Assembly (NCBI RefSeq): GCF_010092425.1
Contig: NZ_CP048030.1
Coordinates: 2,367,501 to 2,431,500, forward strand
Length of the DNA stretch: 64,000 nucleotides
Source: Sinimarinibacterium sp. NLF-5-8
GTDB lineage: Bacteria > Pseudomonadota > Gammaproteobacteria > Nevskiales > Nevskiaceae
Reading direction: 5' to 3'
A program made the position numbers and the translations under genes. Every line of letters begins with the position of its first letter. Positions within the stretch are counted from its first letter, which is position 1. Below the pieces are notes generated by a model. It did no database searches, was not told the origin of the DNA, and saw nothing but the letters and a program-made list of their open reading frames with translations. This document shows, one piece after another, positions 1 to 8,817 of the stretch.

Positions 1-1
1 A

Positions 2-151
2 ACACTGGCTCAAAGCATCCAGGCGCGCGACGTGGTTGCCGACGGCTATCAGGGCGCGGCCGTTGGCGAGCAATTGCGGCGGCGGCGAATCAAGGCACTG
101 GCCGCATTCAAGGCCGGTGCGGGCGCGTCAATCGGTAACGAAGGCCAGTAA
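2..151 (+). CDS. cca: C-terminal end of CCA-adding enzyme (tRNA nucleotidyltransferase), partial
   Basis: The gene is cut by the window edge. The 49 visible codons read in the second forward frame and end at TAA (149-151). The tail ARDVVADGYQGAAVGEQL, followed by an Arg-rich helix and KALAAF, resembles the C-terminus of bacterial multifunctional CCA proteins, where a GF/Y-x-G-x-x-I/V-G-x-x-L-x-x-R-R pattern is common. The adjacent uppP supports this, since cca and bacA/uppP are neighbours in E. coli. The frame overlaps the 3' end of uppP by 24 bp, tail to tail. No catalytic domain is visible, so the call rests on a short tail plus context. Confidence 0.65.
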   Translation, partial: TLAQSIQARDVVADGYQGAAVGEQLRRRRIKALAAFKAGAGASIGNEGQ

Positions 152-922
152 CCCGATCCCCAGCACGATCCGGTACACGCCAAACCATTCAAAGCTGTGA
201 CCGGAGATGTAGCGCAGCAGCCATTTGACCGCCGCAAAGCCCACCAGCGCCGACACGCCGCAGGCCACGCCCAGCTCCAGCCATGATTCATTGACGCTGG
301 CGCTGTCGCTCATCAGGGTTTTGGCCAGCTCATAGCCGCTGGCGGCAAACATCGTGGGAATACCAACGATGAAGGCAAACTCCGCGGCGCGCGCGCGATG
401 GGTCAGGCCAAACAGCAGCGCCGCAAAAATCGCCGCCGCCGAGCGTGAGGTGCCCGGAAAAACGCCGGCAATGATCTGTGCCACGCCCACCGCAATCGCC
501 ACCGTCCAGGTCACGTTTTCCACCACCGGCTGGCGCTTGACCCAGGCTTCCACGGCAAAGATCACGCCACCGCCGATGATCAGCGCCCACGCCACCGGCG
601 CGACGTTTTCGGGCAGTTCCACGCCGAGTTTTTTCACGATCAAACCGAGTACGCCGGTAATGAAAAACGCGGTGATGAGTTTGAACAGCCAATCGCGGGT
701 GTCACGATCACTGCGCCACTGGCTGGCGAGTTGCCACAGGCGCTGGCGATAGACCAGCGTCACCGCGATGATCGCGCCGGCCTGGATGGCAATGTTGAAA
801 AGATCGGAGCGGCGCTCCAGCCAGTGCTGCGCAATCAGCAAATGGCCGGTGCTGGAGATCGGTAAAAACTCGGTAATGCCTTCGATGATGCCGAGCAAAA
901 TGGCTTGAAGCAGGCTATCCAC
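128..922 (-). CDS. uppP: Undecaprenyl-diphosphatase UppP (BacA)
   Basis: Integral inner-membrane phosphatase that converts undecaprenyl diphosphate to the monophosphate, recycling the lipid carrier for peptidoglycan. Both family signatures are present: EGITEFLPISSTGHL near the N-terminus and PGTSRSAAAI in the C-terminal half. These carry the catalytic Glu, Ser and Arg residues. I chose GTG at 920-922 because the protein then begins VDSLLQAILLGIIEG, the usual family start, and has 264 residues, the normal size. The open frame extends upstream, but that extension has no family resemblance and runs antisense to the next gene. Multiple hydrophobic segments fit 7-8 membrane spans. Confidence 0.95.
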   Translation of the reverse strand: MDSLLQAILLGIIEGITEFLPISSTGHLLIAQHWLERRSDLFNIAIQAGAIIAVTLVYRQRLWQLASQWRSDRDTRDWLFKLITAFFITGVLGLIVKKLGVELPENVAPVAWALIIGGGVIFAVEAWVKRQPVVENVTWTVAIAVGVAQIIAGVFPGTSRSAAAIFAALLFGLTHRARAAEFAFIVGIPTMFAASGYELAKTLMSDSASVNESWLELGVACGVSALVGFAAVKWLLRYISGHSFEWFGVYRIVLGIGLLAFVTD

Positions 923-971
923 AGTGCACTTTGGGTCAAAATGAGCGGGCAAGAATAAAGGAGCTTCACCG

Positions 972-1715
972 ATGCTGCCCGTCACCCCTTCTGCCACCGT
1001 CCTGATGACCGGCGCCGCGCACCGGGTCGGCGCGCAAACCGCGCGCACGCTGCACGCCCAGGGCTGGAACGTCTTGATCCACGCCCACCGCTCAATCGAC
1101 CAGGCGCGCGCGCTGGCGGCAGAACTGTGTCGCGCGCGCGCGGATTCCGCCGCCGCCGTGCACGCCGATCTCAACGATCCCGCTGCACTGGAACCGCTGG
1201 CCGAGCAGGCGCGCGCGCGCTGGGGGCGGCTGGATGCGCTGGTCAACAACGCCTCCGGTTACGCGCGCACGCCGCTGGGCACGCTCACCAGCGAACAATT
1301 CGATGCGCTGATTTCCAGCAATCTGCGCGCGCCCTTGCTGCTGTCCCAGGCCTGCGCCGCGCGCATGGACGGCGGCGCCATCGTCAATATCGTCGATGCC
1401 CTGCTCGACCGCCCGATGGCGGGCTACTCCGCCTACTACGCCGCCAAGGCCGGGCTGAAAATGGTCACGCAAGTGCTGGCGCTGGAGCTGGCGCCGAAGA
1501 TTCGCGTCAATGCCGTGGCGCCCGGTCACATGATCTGGGCCAGCAGCGGCGGCATCAGCAACGCCGAACAGCAGGCCGAACTGGCACGGATTCCACTGCA
1601 ACGCCTCGGCGGCGCACAGGCCATTGCCGATGCGGTGGCGTACTTGCTGTCTGAGCAAGCCAGCTATGTCACCGGCACGGTACTGCCGGTGGATGGTGGA
1701 TTGCGGCTGGGCTGA
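972..1715 (+). CDS. Pteridine reductase-like short-chain dehydrogenase
   Basis: NADPH-dependent SDR of 247 residues, probably reducing dihydrobiopterin/dihydrofolate-type pterins (PTR1/FolM-like). The nucleotide motif is TGAAHRVG, matching the TGxxxRxG form that separates pteridine reductases from classical TGxxxGxG SDRs. NNAS is present, the catalytic Tyr and Lys lie in SAYYAAKAG, and the tail VTGTVLPVDGG is typical. The ATG at 972 follows AAAGGAG by 8 nt. It is divergent from uppP with about 50 bp between the starts. In related gammaproteobacteria, pteridine reductase often sits with folate genes and cca. The substrate is inferred from motif and context only. Confidence 0.85.
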   Translation: MLPVTPSATVLMTGAAHRVGAQTARTLHAQGWNVLIHAHRSIDQARALAAELCRARADSAAAVHADLNDPAALEPLAEQARARWGRLDALVNNASGYARTPLGTLTSEQFDALISSNLRAPLLLSQACAARMDGGAIVNIVDALLDRPMAGYSAYYAAKAGLKMVTQVLALELAPKIRVNAVAPGHMIWASSGGISNAEQQAELARIPLQRLGGAQAIADAVAYLLSEQASYVTGTVLPVDGGLRLG

Positions 1716-1794
1716 CGCTGCCGGGAACGCCACCCGGAACGAGGCACTCCATATGCCCGTACACTTGCTGATTCCCAATCGTCTGGAAACCCCG

Positions 1795-2655
1795 ATGCCC
1801 GATTTCACCCGCGCCGCTGCCTCATGGCTCAGCGGCGCCGTCTTACTCACCAGCACCGCCTTTTCGGCCACCGCCACCGCCGGTGTCGGGACTGATGGCA
1901 TGCCTGACGAGCCGGCCTTTGCCGCACCGCTGGCCGCCACCATCGAAGCCCATAACTACATCTCATGGGTTCACTACAAACCCGAACAGGGTGAAAACAT
2001 TGGCCTGGGCATGGTGGCCGTGGGCATGGACTTCCCGTTTGTCGGCGGCACGCTGAACAACGGCGGCCGCTGGACTTTTGGCCTGTTTGCAGACTTCCAG
2101 GCCGAGTTTGATATGGATCAAAACAATCAGCCGCTGCTCAACCAGGACTACTTTGTTGGCTTTCCCCTGAGCTGGCAGGGCGAGCAATGGGGCGCACGTT
2201 TTCGCCTGTTTCACCAAAGCTCCCACCTCGGCGACGAACTGCTGCTCAGCGAAAACCCGCCCGAGCGCGAAAACCTCAGCTATGAAGCCGCTGATTTCCT
2301 GGTGTCTTACAATGTCATGCCAACGTGGCGCATCTACGGTGGCGGCACCTGGATTTTGCGCAAGCAATGGGATGCGCTGCACAACCTCGGCTCCCAGATC
2401 GGCACCGAATGGATCTCACAAAAAACCGTGGCACTGGGTGCCCATGCCGTAGTCTCCGGCGATGTCCGCTGGTTTGAAGCCTTCAGTGACGATCCGCAAC
2501 GCCGCGCACTCGCCGGTCTGCGCTGGGTCAGTCAAAACAACTCGCAACGCTCCGCCACCGTGGCGATGACGCTGTTCGAAGGTGCCGTGCCGTTTGGCCA
2601 ATTCTTCAACTACCGCGCGACCTTCTACGGCATGCAGGTGTTTTTCAGGTTGTGA
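1795..2655 (+). CDS. DUF1207 family exported protein
   Basis: Protein of about 286 residues with a signal peptide (hydrophobic stretch AVLLTSTAF, then Ala-rich cleavage region), so periplasmic or outer-membrane. The body is rich in aromatic and beta-like segments. It contains RLFHQSSHLGDELL, which I recognise as the hallmark of DUF1207 proteins; their function is unknown. The C-terminus ends in an aromatic-hydrophobic strand (MQVFFRL), as in outer-membrane beta-barrels. Start uncertain: ATG 1795 gives the cleanest signal peptide, while ATG 1753 has a better GAGG ribosome site but lengthens the N-terminus. It lies 80 bp after the pteridine reductase and may be co-transcribed. Confidence 0.75.
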   Translation: MPDFTRAAASWLSGAVLLTSTAFSATATAGVGTDGMPDEPAFAAPLAATIEAHNYISWVHYKPEQGENIGLGMVAVGMDFPFVGGTLNNGGRWTFGLFADFQAEFDMDQNNQPLLNQDYFVGFPLSWQGEQWGARFRLFHQSSHLGDELLLSENPPERENLSYEAADFLVSYNVMPTWRIYGGGTWILRKQWDALHNLGSQIGTEWISQKTVALGAHAVVSGDVRWFEAFSDDPQRRALAGLRWVSQNNSQRSATVAMTLFEGAVPFGQFFNYRATFYGMQVFFRL

Positions 2656-2742
2656 GCGCCGGTTCATGAGGCAAGCCGGCACGCCTCTGGCGATGATGAC
2701 CGTGGCGCGCGCGGTTTTCAGGCGTCAATAGACTTCAGATCC

Positions 2743-2768
2743 GTCATTGCGGGCAAAACCGCAATGAC
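2743..2768. terminator. Small hairpin between convergent genes
   Basis: GTCATTGCGG (2743-2752) and CCGCAATGAC (2759-2768) form a 10-bp perfect stem with a 6-nt loop containing AAAA. It lies between the DUF1207 gene and the convergent methyltransferase gene. There is no T-tract, so it is only a candidate terminator. Nothing else stands out in 2656-2851. Confidence 0.35.
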
Positions 2769-2851
2769 CGCCAGTTCAGTGCGGACTCCAGCCTCTCAAC
2801 CCCTTGCTTGCACTCAAGGTCGTGGCGAATCACCGGCAGCTGCTGCCGCGT

Positions 2852-3490
2852 TCACCCCGCTTTTAAGCCAGCAACCGGCTTGCGCGCGACGATCTGCACC
2901 ACCGCTGACGTACCGTTGTGCCCCTGCCCTTCGTGGAGGGTGCGCTCCAGCTCGGCTGCGTGCACCCATTGCAAGCCCCGCAGCTCGGCTTGCAATTGCG
3001 CGCGGGTATAGAGCATCGCCACGTCACCGGGGCCGCCGGTTTTGAACTGCAACTGCTGCGGCGTATAACCCTCCAGCACAAACACACCACCGGGCTTGAG
3101 CGCGCGCGCAATCTGCCCGTGCACCTGCGCGCGCAGCGGCGGCGGCAAGTGGCAAAAAATGCTGACGATGCCATCCCAGCGGTTTTCATCAAACGTGTAG
3201 TGCGTCAAATCGGCAAACACGGTCTCCACGCGCACCCCGCGCGCAGCGGCAAGACGCGCGACTTTGGCAAGCCCCACTTTTGAAGCATCCAGCGCGGTGA
3301 CGGCATACCCTTGCTCGGCCAGAAACACCGCGTTGCGGCCTTCGCCTTCACCGATCGACAGCACTTGCCCACCCTTGGCAAAAATGCCGGCCTGCGCGCG
3401 CACAAAATCATTGGGCTGGGTGCCGTAAAAGTGAGCGTCACCGGCGAACTTGTCATCCCAAAAAGGATTGCTGCTTGCTTGCGCCATCAT
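2852..3490 (-). CDS. Class I SAM-dependent methyltransferase
   Basis: Protein of 212 residues with a Rossmann-type methyltransferase core. Motif I is VLSIGEGEGRNAVFLA (about residues 43-58), the acidic residue after beta-2 is in VTALDASKVG, and motif IV/post-I is DGIVSIFCHLPP. The sequence resembles TehB/thiopurine-methyltransferase-like small-molecule methyltransferases, but the substrate cannot be assigned. The first of two consecutive ATGs (3490) is preceded by AAGGA at 6 nt. It is the third gene of a minus-strand run, 9 bp after ogt, so probably the end of an NRDE-ogt-methyltransferase operon. Confidence 0.85.
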   Translation of the reverse strand: MMAQASSNPFWDDKFAGDAHFYGTQPNDFVRAQAGIFAKGGQVLSIGEGEGRNAVFLAEQGYAVTALDASKVGLAKVARLAAARGVRVETVFADLTHYTFDENRWDGIVSIFCHLPPPLRAQVHGQIARALKPGGVFVLEGYTPQQLQFKTGGPGDVAMLYTRAQLQAELRGLQWVHAAELERTLHEGQGHNGTSAVVQIVARKPVAGLKAG

Positions 3491-3499
3491 GGGTTTTCC

Positions 3500-4132
3500 T
3501 TATTTTTGTGCGCGCGCGGCAACCCGGCGCTCCAAATCCAGCAAATAGCTTTTGCGCCAGAGTCCGCCGCCGTAGCCGCCGAGCCCGCCACTTTTGTTCT
3601 GTACGCGATGACAGGGAATGACGATGCTGATGCGGTTACGGCCATTGGCCGTGCCCACCGCACGGCAGGCGCCGCTGCGACCGATGCGCGTGGCCATGTC
3701 CTCATAAGAGCGGGTCTGACCATAGGGAATCTCGCCCAAAGCCGACCACACCTGCTGCTGAAACGCACTGCCGGGGACGATCAGCGGCAGATCAAACGCA
3801 CGCCGCTGGCCGGCAAAATACTGCGCCAACTGCGCGCGCAACTGCTGTAGATGGGCGTTGTCGACCAGCACCGCACCCTGGCCCAGATGTCGGCACAAGT
3901 CGCCAACTTGCCGCTTCAAGCGGCGATCGTCGTTGAACTCCAGCATGACGATGCCGTCATCGGTGGCTGCGGTAATCAGCGCGCCGAGCGGGCTTTCGAT
4001 CCACGCCACATGCAAACAGGGGGCTGTGGCATGGCCAAACCATGCCGATGCCGCACGCCAAAAGGCCTGGGGATCGGCAAAGCTGCCAACCGGCGCGGGC
4101 GTATCGACGCCATCAAACAAGGACAAGCTCAT
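3500..4132 (-). CDS. ogt: Methylated-DNA--protein-cysteine methyltransferase
   Basis: Suicide DNA-repair protein that transfers alkyl groups from O6-alkylguanine or O4-alkylthymine to its own cysteine. The active site IVIPCHRV is present, followed by GGLGGYGGGLWRKSYLLDLE, the usual C-terminal signature. Upstream, the DNA-binding helix segment reads IPYGQTRSYEDMA. At 210 residues it is slightly longer than E. coli Ogt and has a short extra N-terminus. The start ATG shares ATGA with the stop of the upstream NRDE gene (4129-4132), implying translational coupling. Confidence 0.93.
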   Translation of the reverse strand: MSLSLFDGVDTPAPVGSFADPQAFWRAASAWFGHATAPCLHVAWIESPLGALITAATDDGIVMLEFNDDRRLKRQVGDLCRHLGQGAVLVDNAHLQQLRAQLAQYFAGQRRAFDLPLIVPGSAFQQQVWSALGEIPYGQTRSYEDMATRIGRSGACRAVGTANGRNRISIVIPCHRVQNKSGGLGGYGGGLWRKSYLLDLERRVAARAQK

Positions 4133-4923
4133 GAGGGATTCACCGGGTCAAGCGCCCAGCTTTGATGCGTATGCCCCTGCGAGGTTCCCTGTGCCCCCCA
4201 GCGCCACTCATCAAAGCTCAGCACACCTTTGTGGCTGATGGTCAGGATGGTACTGGCGCGCGTCCCGTAGTCGCGGCCACGAATGAAGATGGGAGACAAA
4301 AAACGTTCCATCGCAAGGCCAACGCCGGTCTGCGGCAACGCCTCGTCAGCCGCTTGGACATCATCTTGCAGCGCAGCCTGCAACGGCCGCAGGTCACATT
4401 CACCGGCCTGACACCATTGCTGCATCTGCGCGCGCAAGCTGCACAGTTTGGGCCACGGCGTATCCAACGCATCATTGCTGACGGCATGAATGCCATTGCC
4501 AATAGGTTGTAACACCGTCGCTGCGCCTGTGACGGCGTGATTGCTGACATAACAGACCGCTTGGCCGTCACCCAGCAACAGATTGAACCCGGCATAGTCG
4601 GCAACGCACGCGCGCAGCATCTCGGCATGGTCCGCTACTGATTCGGGGCTACGCAAAAAATCGCTCACCAGTTGCCCACGCGAAGGCGCCGCCGGGTCCG
4701 GCGGCACCATGCGCCGCACATTGGTCACGGCCGCCCAGCGACCCCTGCGCGTCACCGCCAGCCAGGTGCCATGCCCCTGCAGGTCGCGGCCCCCAAAAAT
4801 CTGTGGTGTATCCATCCAAAAGTCTGCTGCCGCCGTGGGGCGATGATGAAATTCATCCCGATTGGCCGCCAGGACCAGGGCGTAATGAGGGTGAGCATCA
4901 AGAGCAAGGGCAATCAGGCACAT
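4129..4923 (-). CDS. NRDE family (TANGO2-like) protein
   Basis: Protein of 264 residues starting MCLIALA and carrying LVLAANRDEFHHRPT, the NRDE motif that defines this family (TANGO2/Ser-Thr-rich Golgi homologues). Next come GGRDLQGHGTWLAV and TNVRR, also conserved, and a C-terminal segment with TRASTILT. The N-terminal Cys after Met is the residue that would be nucleophilic in Ntn-hydrolase-like folds. Function is not established; proposed roles include heme or lipid handling. It is the first gene of a three-gene minus-strand operon with ogt and a methyltransferase. Confidence 0.88.
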   Translation of the reverse strand: MCLIALALDAHPHYALVLAANRDEFHHRPTAAADFWMDTPQIFGGRDLQGHGTWLAVTRRGRWAAVTNVRRMVPPDPAAPSRGQLVSDFLRSPESVADHAEMLRACVADYAGFNLLLGDGQAVCYVSNHAVTGAATVLQPIGNGIHAVSNDALDTPWPKLCSLRAQMQQWCQAGECDLRPLQAALQDDVQAADEALPQTGVGLAMERFLSPIFIRGRDYGTRASTILTISHKGVLSFDEWRWGAQGTSQGHTHQSWALDPVNPS

Positions 4924-5027
4924 GGCAACAAGGGTTCCAAGGTTTCGCAGGCGTAGCGGAATGCGTCATCATGCCGCCACTGTCTCGTTCACATCGCTTT
5001 GCAAATTTGCAAAGAGGAGCTGCGCCA

Positions 5028-5882
5028 ATGGTTCATGTTCTGCCCAACAACTACGCCGTGCAACGTCGCAAGGATATCGAGCGCTGGCTGGCGGCGCAGC
5101 CCGACTGGGGCACCAAGGTCATGGCCGGCCCCGGAAAAATTGCCTCTGGCATAGCCCGCGAGGTGATTCCGGTGGAATGGCTGCGCGCCGCTTTCAACGG
5201 TCTTAACCGTACCGCAGAACGCTTTTCCCAACACGCCGACATCCTCAAATGGGCGCAGGCCGAGCAGCTCGAACAGCTCACCGCACTGCAACTGGAACAA
5301 GTGGATCGGCTCGCCTTCAAGGTTGAGCGCCGGGCGATGGCACTGGCCGGCAGCGGCGGCGCGGTGCTGGGCATCGGCGGGTTGTTTGGCATGGCCATCG
5401 ACATCCCTGCGCTGCTGGCACTGGCCATGCGCACCATCTACCGCACCGCCTATTGCTACGGTGAAGACTGGCAGGATGACGCCGGACAAGCCCTGGCCAT
5501 TGGCGTGTTTGCACTGGCTTCTGCAAACAGCCTGGAAGAAAAACACCAGGCATGGACGGCCATCCAGCAAGGCGATGCCCTGCTCGATGCCGCCTGGCGC
5601 GACGGCACCGAACGCATTGCCGAACGCGAGATCGCCAAGCGCAGCACCCAGTTCAGCATCCAGAATCTGGCCAGCAAGGTCGGCGTGCAACTCGGCACAC
5701 GACGGATCGGCGGCGTGATTCCGGTGCTCGGGATCGTCGTCGGCGCCTCGATCAATATCGGCTACATCCACGATATTTCGCGCACCAGCCGCTATGTGCT
5801 GCAAGCCCGCTGGATGGCGCAGCATTACGGCGTCACGGTGCGCGCGCCCAACGTCGCAGCCGTCGTGGAACGCGCGCGCTGA
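5028..5882 (+). CDS. EcsC family protein
   Basis: Protein of 284 residues resembling the EcsC family: an N-terminal helical part (KVMAGPGKIASGIAREVIP) and a central hydrophobic Gly-rich segment (GIGGLFGMAIDIPALLALAM). A second hydrophobic stretch (GGVIPVLGIVVGASINIGYI) lies near the C-terminus. In Bacillus, EcsC is linked to the EcsAB transporter, but most homologues are stand-alone and uncharacterised. The ATG at 5028 follows AAAGAGGAG, an excellent ribosome site; the open frame extends upstream without family resemblance. The gene is divergent from the NRDE operon and convergent with the di-heme lipoprotein gene. Confidence 0.8.
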   Translation: MVHVLPNNYAVQRRKDIERWLAAQPDWGTKVMAGPGKIASGIAREVIPVEWLRAAFNGLNRTAERFSQHADILKWAQAEQLEQLTALQLEQVDRLAFKVERRAMALAGSGGAVLGIGGLFGMAIDIPALLALAMRTIYRTAYCYGEDWQDDAGQALAIGVFALASANSLEEKHQAWTAIQQGDALLDAAWRDGTERIAEREIAKRSTQFSIQNLASKVGVQLGTRRIGGVIPVLGIVVGASINIGYIHDISRTSRYVLQARWMAQHYGVTVRAPNVAAVVERAR

Positions 5883-5892
5883 ACGCAGGCGA

Positions 5893-7569
5893 TCATGGCG
5901 GCAACGGCGCCAGCCACAGCCGCGCATCCTTGAAAACCTGTTCACTGGCGGCCAGCCCGGTGTCATCGTTGACGAGTTTTTGATGAACGGTTGTGATCGG
6001 TTGTAACACAGCATCACGCCCCTGGATAAAGGTCTGGGTTTGCACCAGCGCGCGATAGGCTTTGTTCAATTGCAGCGCGCGCGCAGGCGATGGCAGCAAC
6101 AGCGCAGCCAGCCCCCCGGCACTGTTGACGGCATCCTCATAGGCACGCTGGCGCAGACCGTCACCGTCAAAAAAGCGGTTGAGCATCTCCGTGTTGGCGG
6201 CAAACTCATCGCCTGCGCGCGCGCGCTGCAAATACAACTGATATTCAGGTAATGGATGCCCGATTTGTGCCGTATCGCGCTGGCCGCGCAGGGTTTGCAT
6301 CCCCCAGCCGCGCGCGCCGGGGAGCTGGCGCGGCAGCGCGAAACTGCCATCTACGGTGATGCCCAGCCCGGTATGGCAGCCCATGCAGGCCAGATGTTCT
6401 TCGCGGGTTTGCAGGCGCAGACGCCCCTGCTCATCTTCGATCCAGCCCTGATAGGTCCAGTCAAAGTCGTTGGATAAGCCGGTAAACGCATTGCCCGCAT
6501 AATGCGGCCGGCCGCCCGTGAGCTGCTCGCGCGCGTCATCGGCGTAGTGCTTCTGGATCGATGCACGGGTGAGCACCTGGCCTTTGCGCGCATAGCGGAC
6601 TTCCTTGATCCGTGTGGCTTTGAAGTCGGGATCGCGCGGGTCGAGATAATGCAGCGTGTGCAGCAGCTCGGTGCCTGCGGGATATTGGCCACGCACAACG
6701 GGGAGGCTGTACGCAGCGCCAACGTAGTGACGGGGCAGGCCGCGCAGTGTGGTGATGGAGCCACCGATCCGGCCATCGCCATCCAGATCGCGCGCGGCGG
6801 CGATTTCATCCAGCGGCTCGGTGACATAGGCGCGCGCATCGGGGTTGCCGACAGCGGCGGCGGTAATGGCAAGGTTGATCTGATAGATGGCTTGCGAGTA
6901 TCGACCCTTAGCATCACGTTGTAACACATCAGGCAGCCGAATCAAGACATCATTGACGCTGCCATTGGTGGGCCAAAACGTGCCGGGGAAGGGTTTGTAG
7001 GTGAGCGCGCGCCAGCCGCTGCCATCGCGGGCAAAGCCCTGGGCGTCTACGCCGCGCGCGTAGTCAAAATCGAGCCGCCAGCCTTTGAACTGGCTGTTTT
7101 CGCGCGCTTGCTGGGCTTGCAGGCGCTCAAACAGGGTGGTGGGGTACAAAAACGGCGTGGTTTGGGGCCGCCCCAGCGCGCGCCGCAACGGCGTGTAGTT
7201 GTCTTGCGCAATCCATCGCTGGATTTGCGCATCGCTTTGCCGGGCGATGGCGTCGCCCCAGTCCACAAACAGGTTGCGCCAGTGATTGGTCAGTGCAAAT
7301 TCGCTGAAGTCGTAGCGCTCTTGAAGGGGCCAATCGTCGGCCTGGTTTTCGCCGTTGGCGCTGGTGTGGCAGACCCAGCAGGGGTTTCGCGTTGCGCCGG
7401 TCTGGGTGTAGCACTGCGGCGGAATCCCGGCTTCGACGTTGATCACGCGCGCGCGCTGGGTTTGCCGCGCGTACTGGAGCGGATCGTATTGGCTCGGATC
7501 GGGCGTACAGGCCAGCAGCGCGACCCCAAGCAGACTGCTCACAAGAACGCTAATGTGTGACAAACGCAT
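5893..7569 (-). CDS. Di-heme cytochrome c lipoprotein
   Basis: Protein of about 558 residues with a lipoprotein signal (GVALLAC lipobox, Cys near residue 21), so probably membrane-anchored and facing the periplasm. Two heme-c sites are visible: CWVCH at about residue 64 and CMGCH in the C-terminal third. A DLDGDGRIGG loop resembles an EF-hand calcium site. I do not recognise a characterised family; it looks like a large multidomain periplasmic cytochrome. The start is ATG 7569, with GTG 7572 directly before it; neither has a clear ribosome site. It follows the minus-strand phosphoesterase gene by about 20 bp and is likely co-transcribed. Confidence 0.7.
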   Translation of the reverse strand: MRLSHISVLVSSLLGVALLACTPDPSQYDPLQYARQTQRARVINVEAGIPPQCYTQTGATRNPCWVCHTSANGENQADDWPLQERYDFSEFALTNHWRNLFVDWGDAIARQSDAQIQRWIAQDNYTPLRRALGRPQTTPFLYPTTLFERLQAQQARENSQFKGWRLDFDYARGVDAQGFARDGSGWRALTYKPFPGTFWPTNGSVNDVLIRLPDVLQRDAKGRYSQAIYQINLAITAAAVGNPDARAYVTEPLDEIAAARDLDGDGRIGGSITTLRGLPRHYVGAAYSLPVVRGQYPAGTELLHTLHYLDPRDPDFKATRIKEVRYARKGQVLTRASIQKHYADDAREQLTGGRPHYAGNAFTGLSNDFDWTYQGWIEDEQGRLRLQTREEHLACMGCHTGLGITVDGSFALPRQLPGARGWGMQTLRGQRDTAQIGHPLPEYQLYLQRARAGDEFAANTEMLNRFFDGDGLRQRAYEDAVNSAGGLAALLLPSPARALQLNKAYRALVQTQTFIQGRDAVLQPITTVHQKLVNDDTGLAASEQVFKDARLWLAPLPP

Positions 7570-7590
7570 CACAAGGCAACGCTCAACACT

Positions 7591-8751
7591 CTATTGCCGC
7601 GCGCCGAATTCCGGCATTTTTGCGCTGTAAACATCGCTGCCAAAGCTTTGCTGCCGGGGATGATTGGCAAAGCCCAGGTATTCCAGCCCAAAAATATCCT
7701 GCACCGAGCGCAGCATGGAGTAGTGGTTGTAGTCCTGCTCCGATACGGTGCCGGGCGTAATAAATGGCGATAGCAGCACCGCGCCGACGCGCCCACCGCC
7801 AAGGCCGGTAATACCCGGCAGCGGTGTATTCAATGTGGGCGCAGCGCCGCAGCAGGCGCTGGAGTCGGTCTGCGGGCCGTCGGATTCGTCAAAGGTGATG
7901 ATCAGCAGGCCGTCTTGCCTGAAGGCTTCGGAGGCCAGAATCAGCGGCACCCATTCCTGCAGAAAGTCGTTGATGGATTCCAGCCCGCCGGGTTCGCCGT
8001 TGGCGCACGGCGCGTCGTGACCGTCATGGCAAAGACCGGGAACGATGAAGTTGTATGCACGCGTGGTGTCGGCGCGCGCCAGATCCAGGCGCAGATGCTC
8101 AAGATTGACCACATGGTCATCGCAATACGCCTGATCGTCGATGATCGAGCGAAAGTACATGAACGGGTTATGCCGCGTGGTGTAGTTGTCGGTGGCGGTT
8201 GCAGACTGGGTGTTGTCCACCGTATTGCGCGGCGGATGGGCGCAGGTGGCGGCCTCGCGTTCGGGATCGTTGCCCATGTCTTCCATATAGCCGCGCCAGC
8301 GGATGCCGCGCGCGCGAAACTGATCGGTGATGTTGGGCACGCCCACCGGATAAATACAGCCTTCGCCAATGGCCTGCCCTTGGTTGAGCAGCTGATCCAG
8401 CGGCAGCCCCGGCAGGTTGATGTGAACAAAATCGCCATAAATCAGGCAATCGCTCTGCGTCAGAACATTCGGCCCCTGACCGCTGATCATGGCCACATAG
8501 TTATCCATGCTCAGATGGCCGGTGCCGTAGTAATTTTTGAGCAGCGCGCCCTGTGCTGGCAGGGTTTTGGCCAAGTACGGCGCCAGCGAGTCTTCGCCAA
8601 AGGTTTTATCAAAGTCCTTGTTCTCTAAAACGATAATGAAAACATGACCAATGCTTTGCGCGCGCGCGACCGCAGCGCCATCACCACTGCCGCCGCAGCC
8701 GTTGAGCAACACCGCAGCCATTGCCAGCCCCCAAAAACGCATCCAGCGCAT
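7591..8751 (-). CDS. Phosphoesterase-family lipoprotein (acid phosphatase/phospholipase C-like)
   Basis: Protein of 386 residues with a lipoprotein signal (VLLNGC lipobox). The body matches the phosphoesterase family that includes AcpA and bacterial phospholipase C: FIIVLENKDFDKTFG early (metal-binding Glu-Asn and catalytic region), then GYMEDMGNDP, and LLIITFDESDG with the later metal-binding aspartates. It probably hydrolyses phosphomonoesters or phosphodiesters outside the cytoplasm; the exact substrate is unknown. ATG 8751 is preceded by GAGAAG. It is divergent from a second member of the same family at 8818, with 66 bp between the starts, and is followed by the di-heme lipoprotein gene. 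Confidence 0.85.
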   Translation of the reverse strand: MRWMRFWGLAMAAVLLNGCGGSGDGAAVARAQSIGHVFIIVLENKDFDKTFGEDSLAPYLAKTLPAQGALLKNYYGTGHLSMDNYVAMISGQGPNVLTQSDCLIYGDFVHINLPGLPLDQLLNQGQAIGEGCIYPVGVPNITDQFRARGIRWRGYMEDMGNDPEREAATCAHPPRNTVDNTQSATATDNYTTRHNPFMYFRSIIDDQAYCDDHVVNLEHLRLDLARADTTRAYNFIVPGLCHDGHDAPCANGEPGGLESINDFLQEWVPLILASEAFRQDGLLIITFDESDGPQTDSSACCGAAPTLNTPLPGITGLGGGRVGAVLLSPFITPGTVSEQDYNHYSMLRSVQDIFGLEYLGFANHPRQQSFGSDVYSAKMPEFGARQ

Positions 8752-8817
8752 CGCACTTCTCGATTTAATTGTTTTGAGAGTATGGCAGTCTTCGACCCGG
8801 ATCGAGGAGAACCTGAC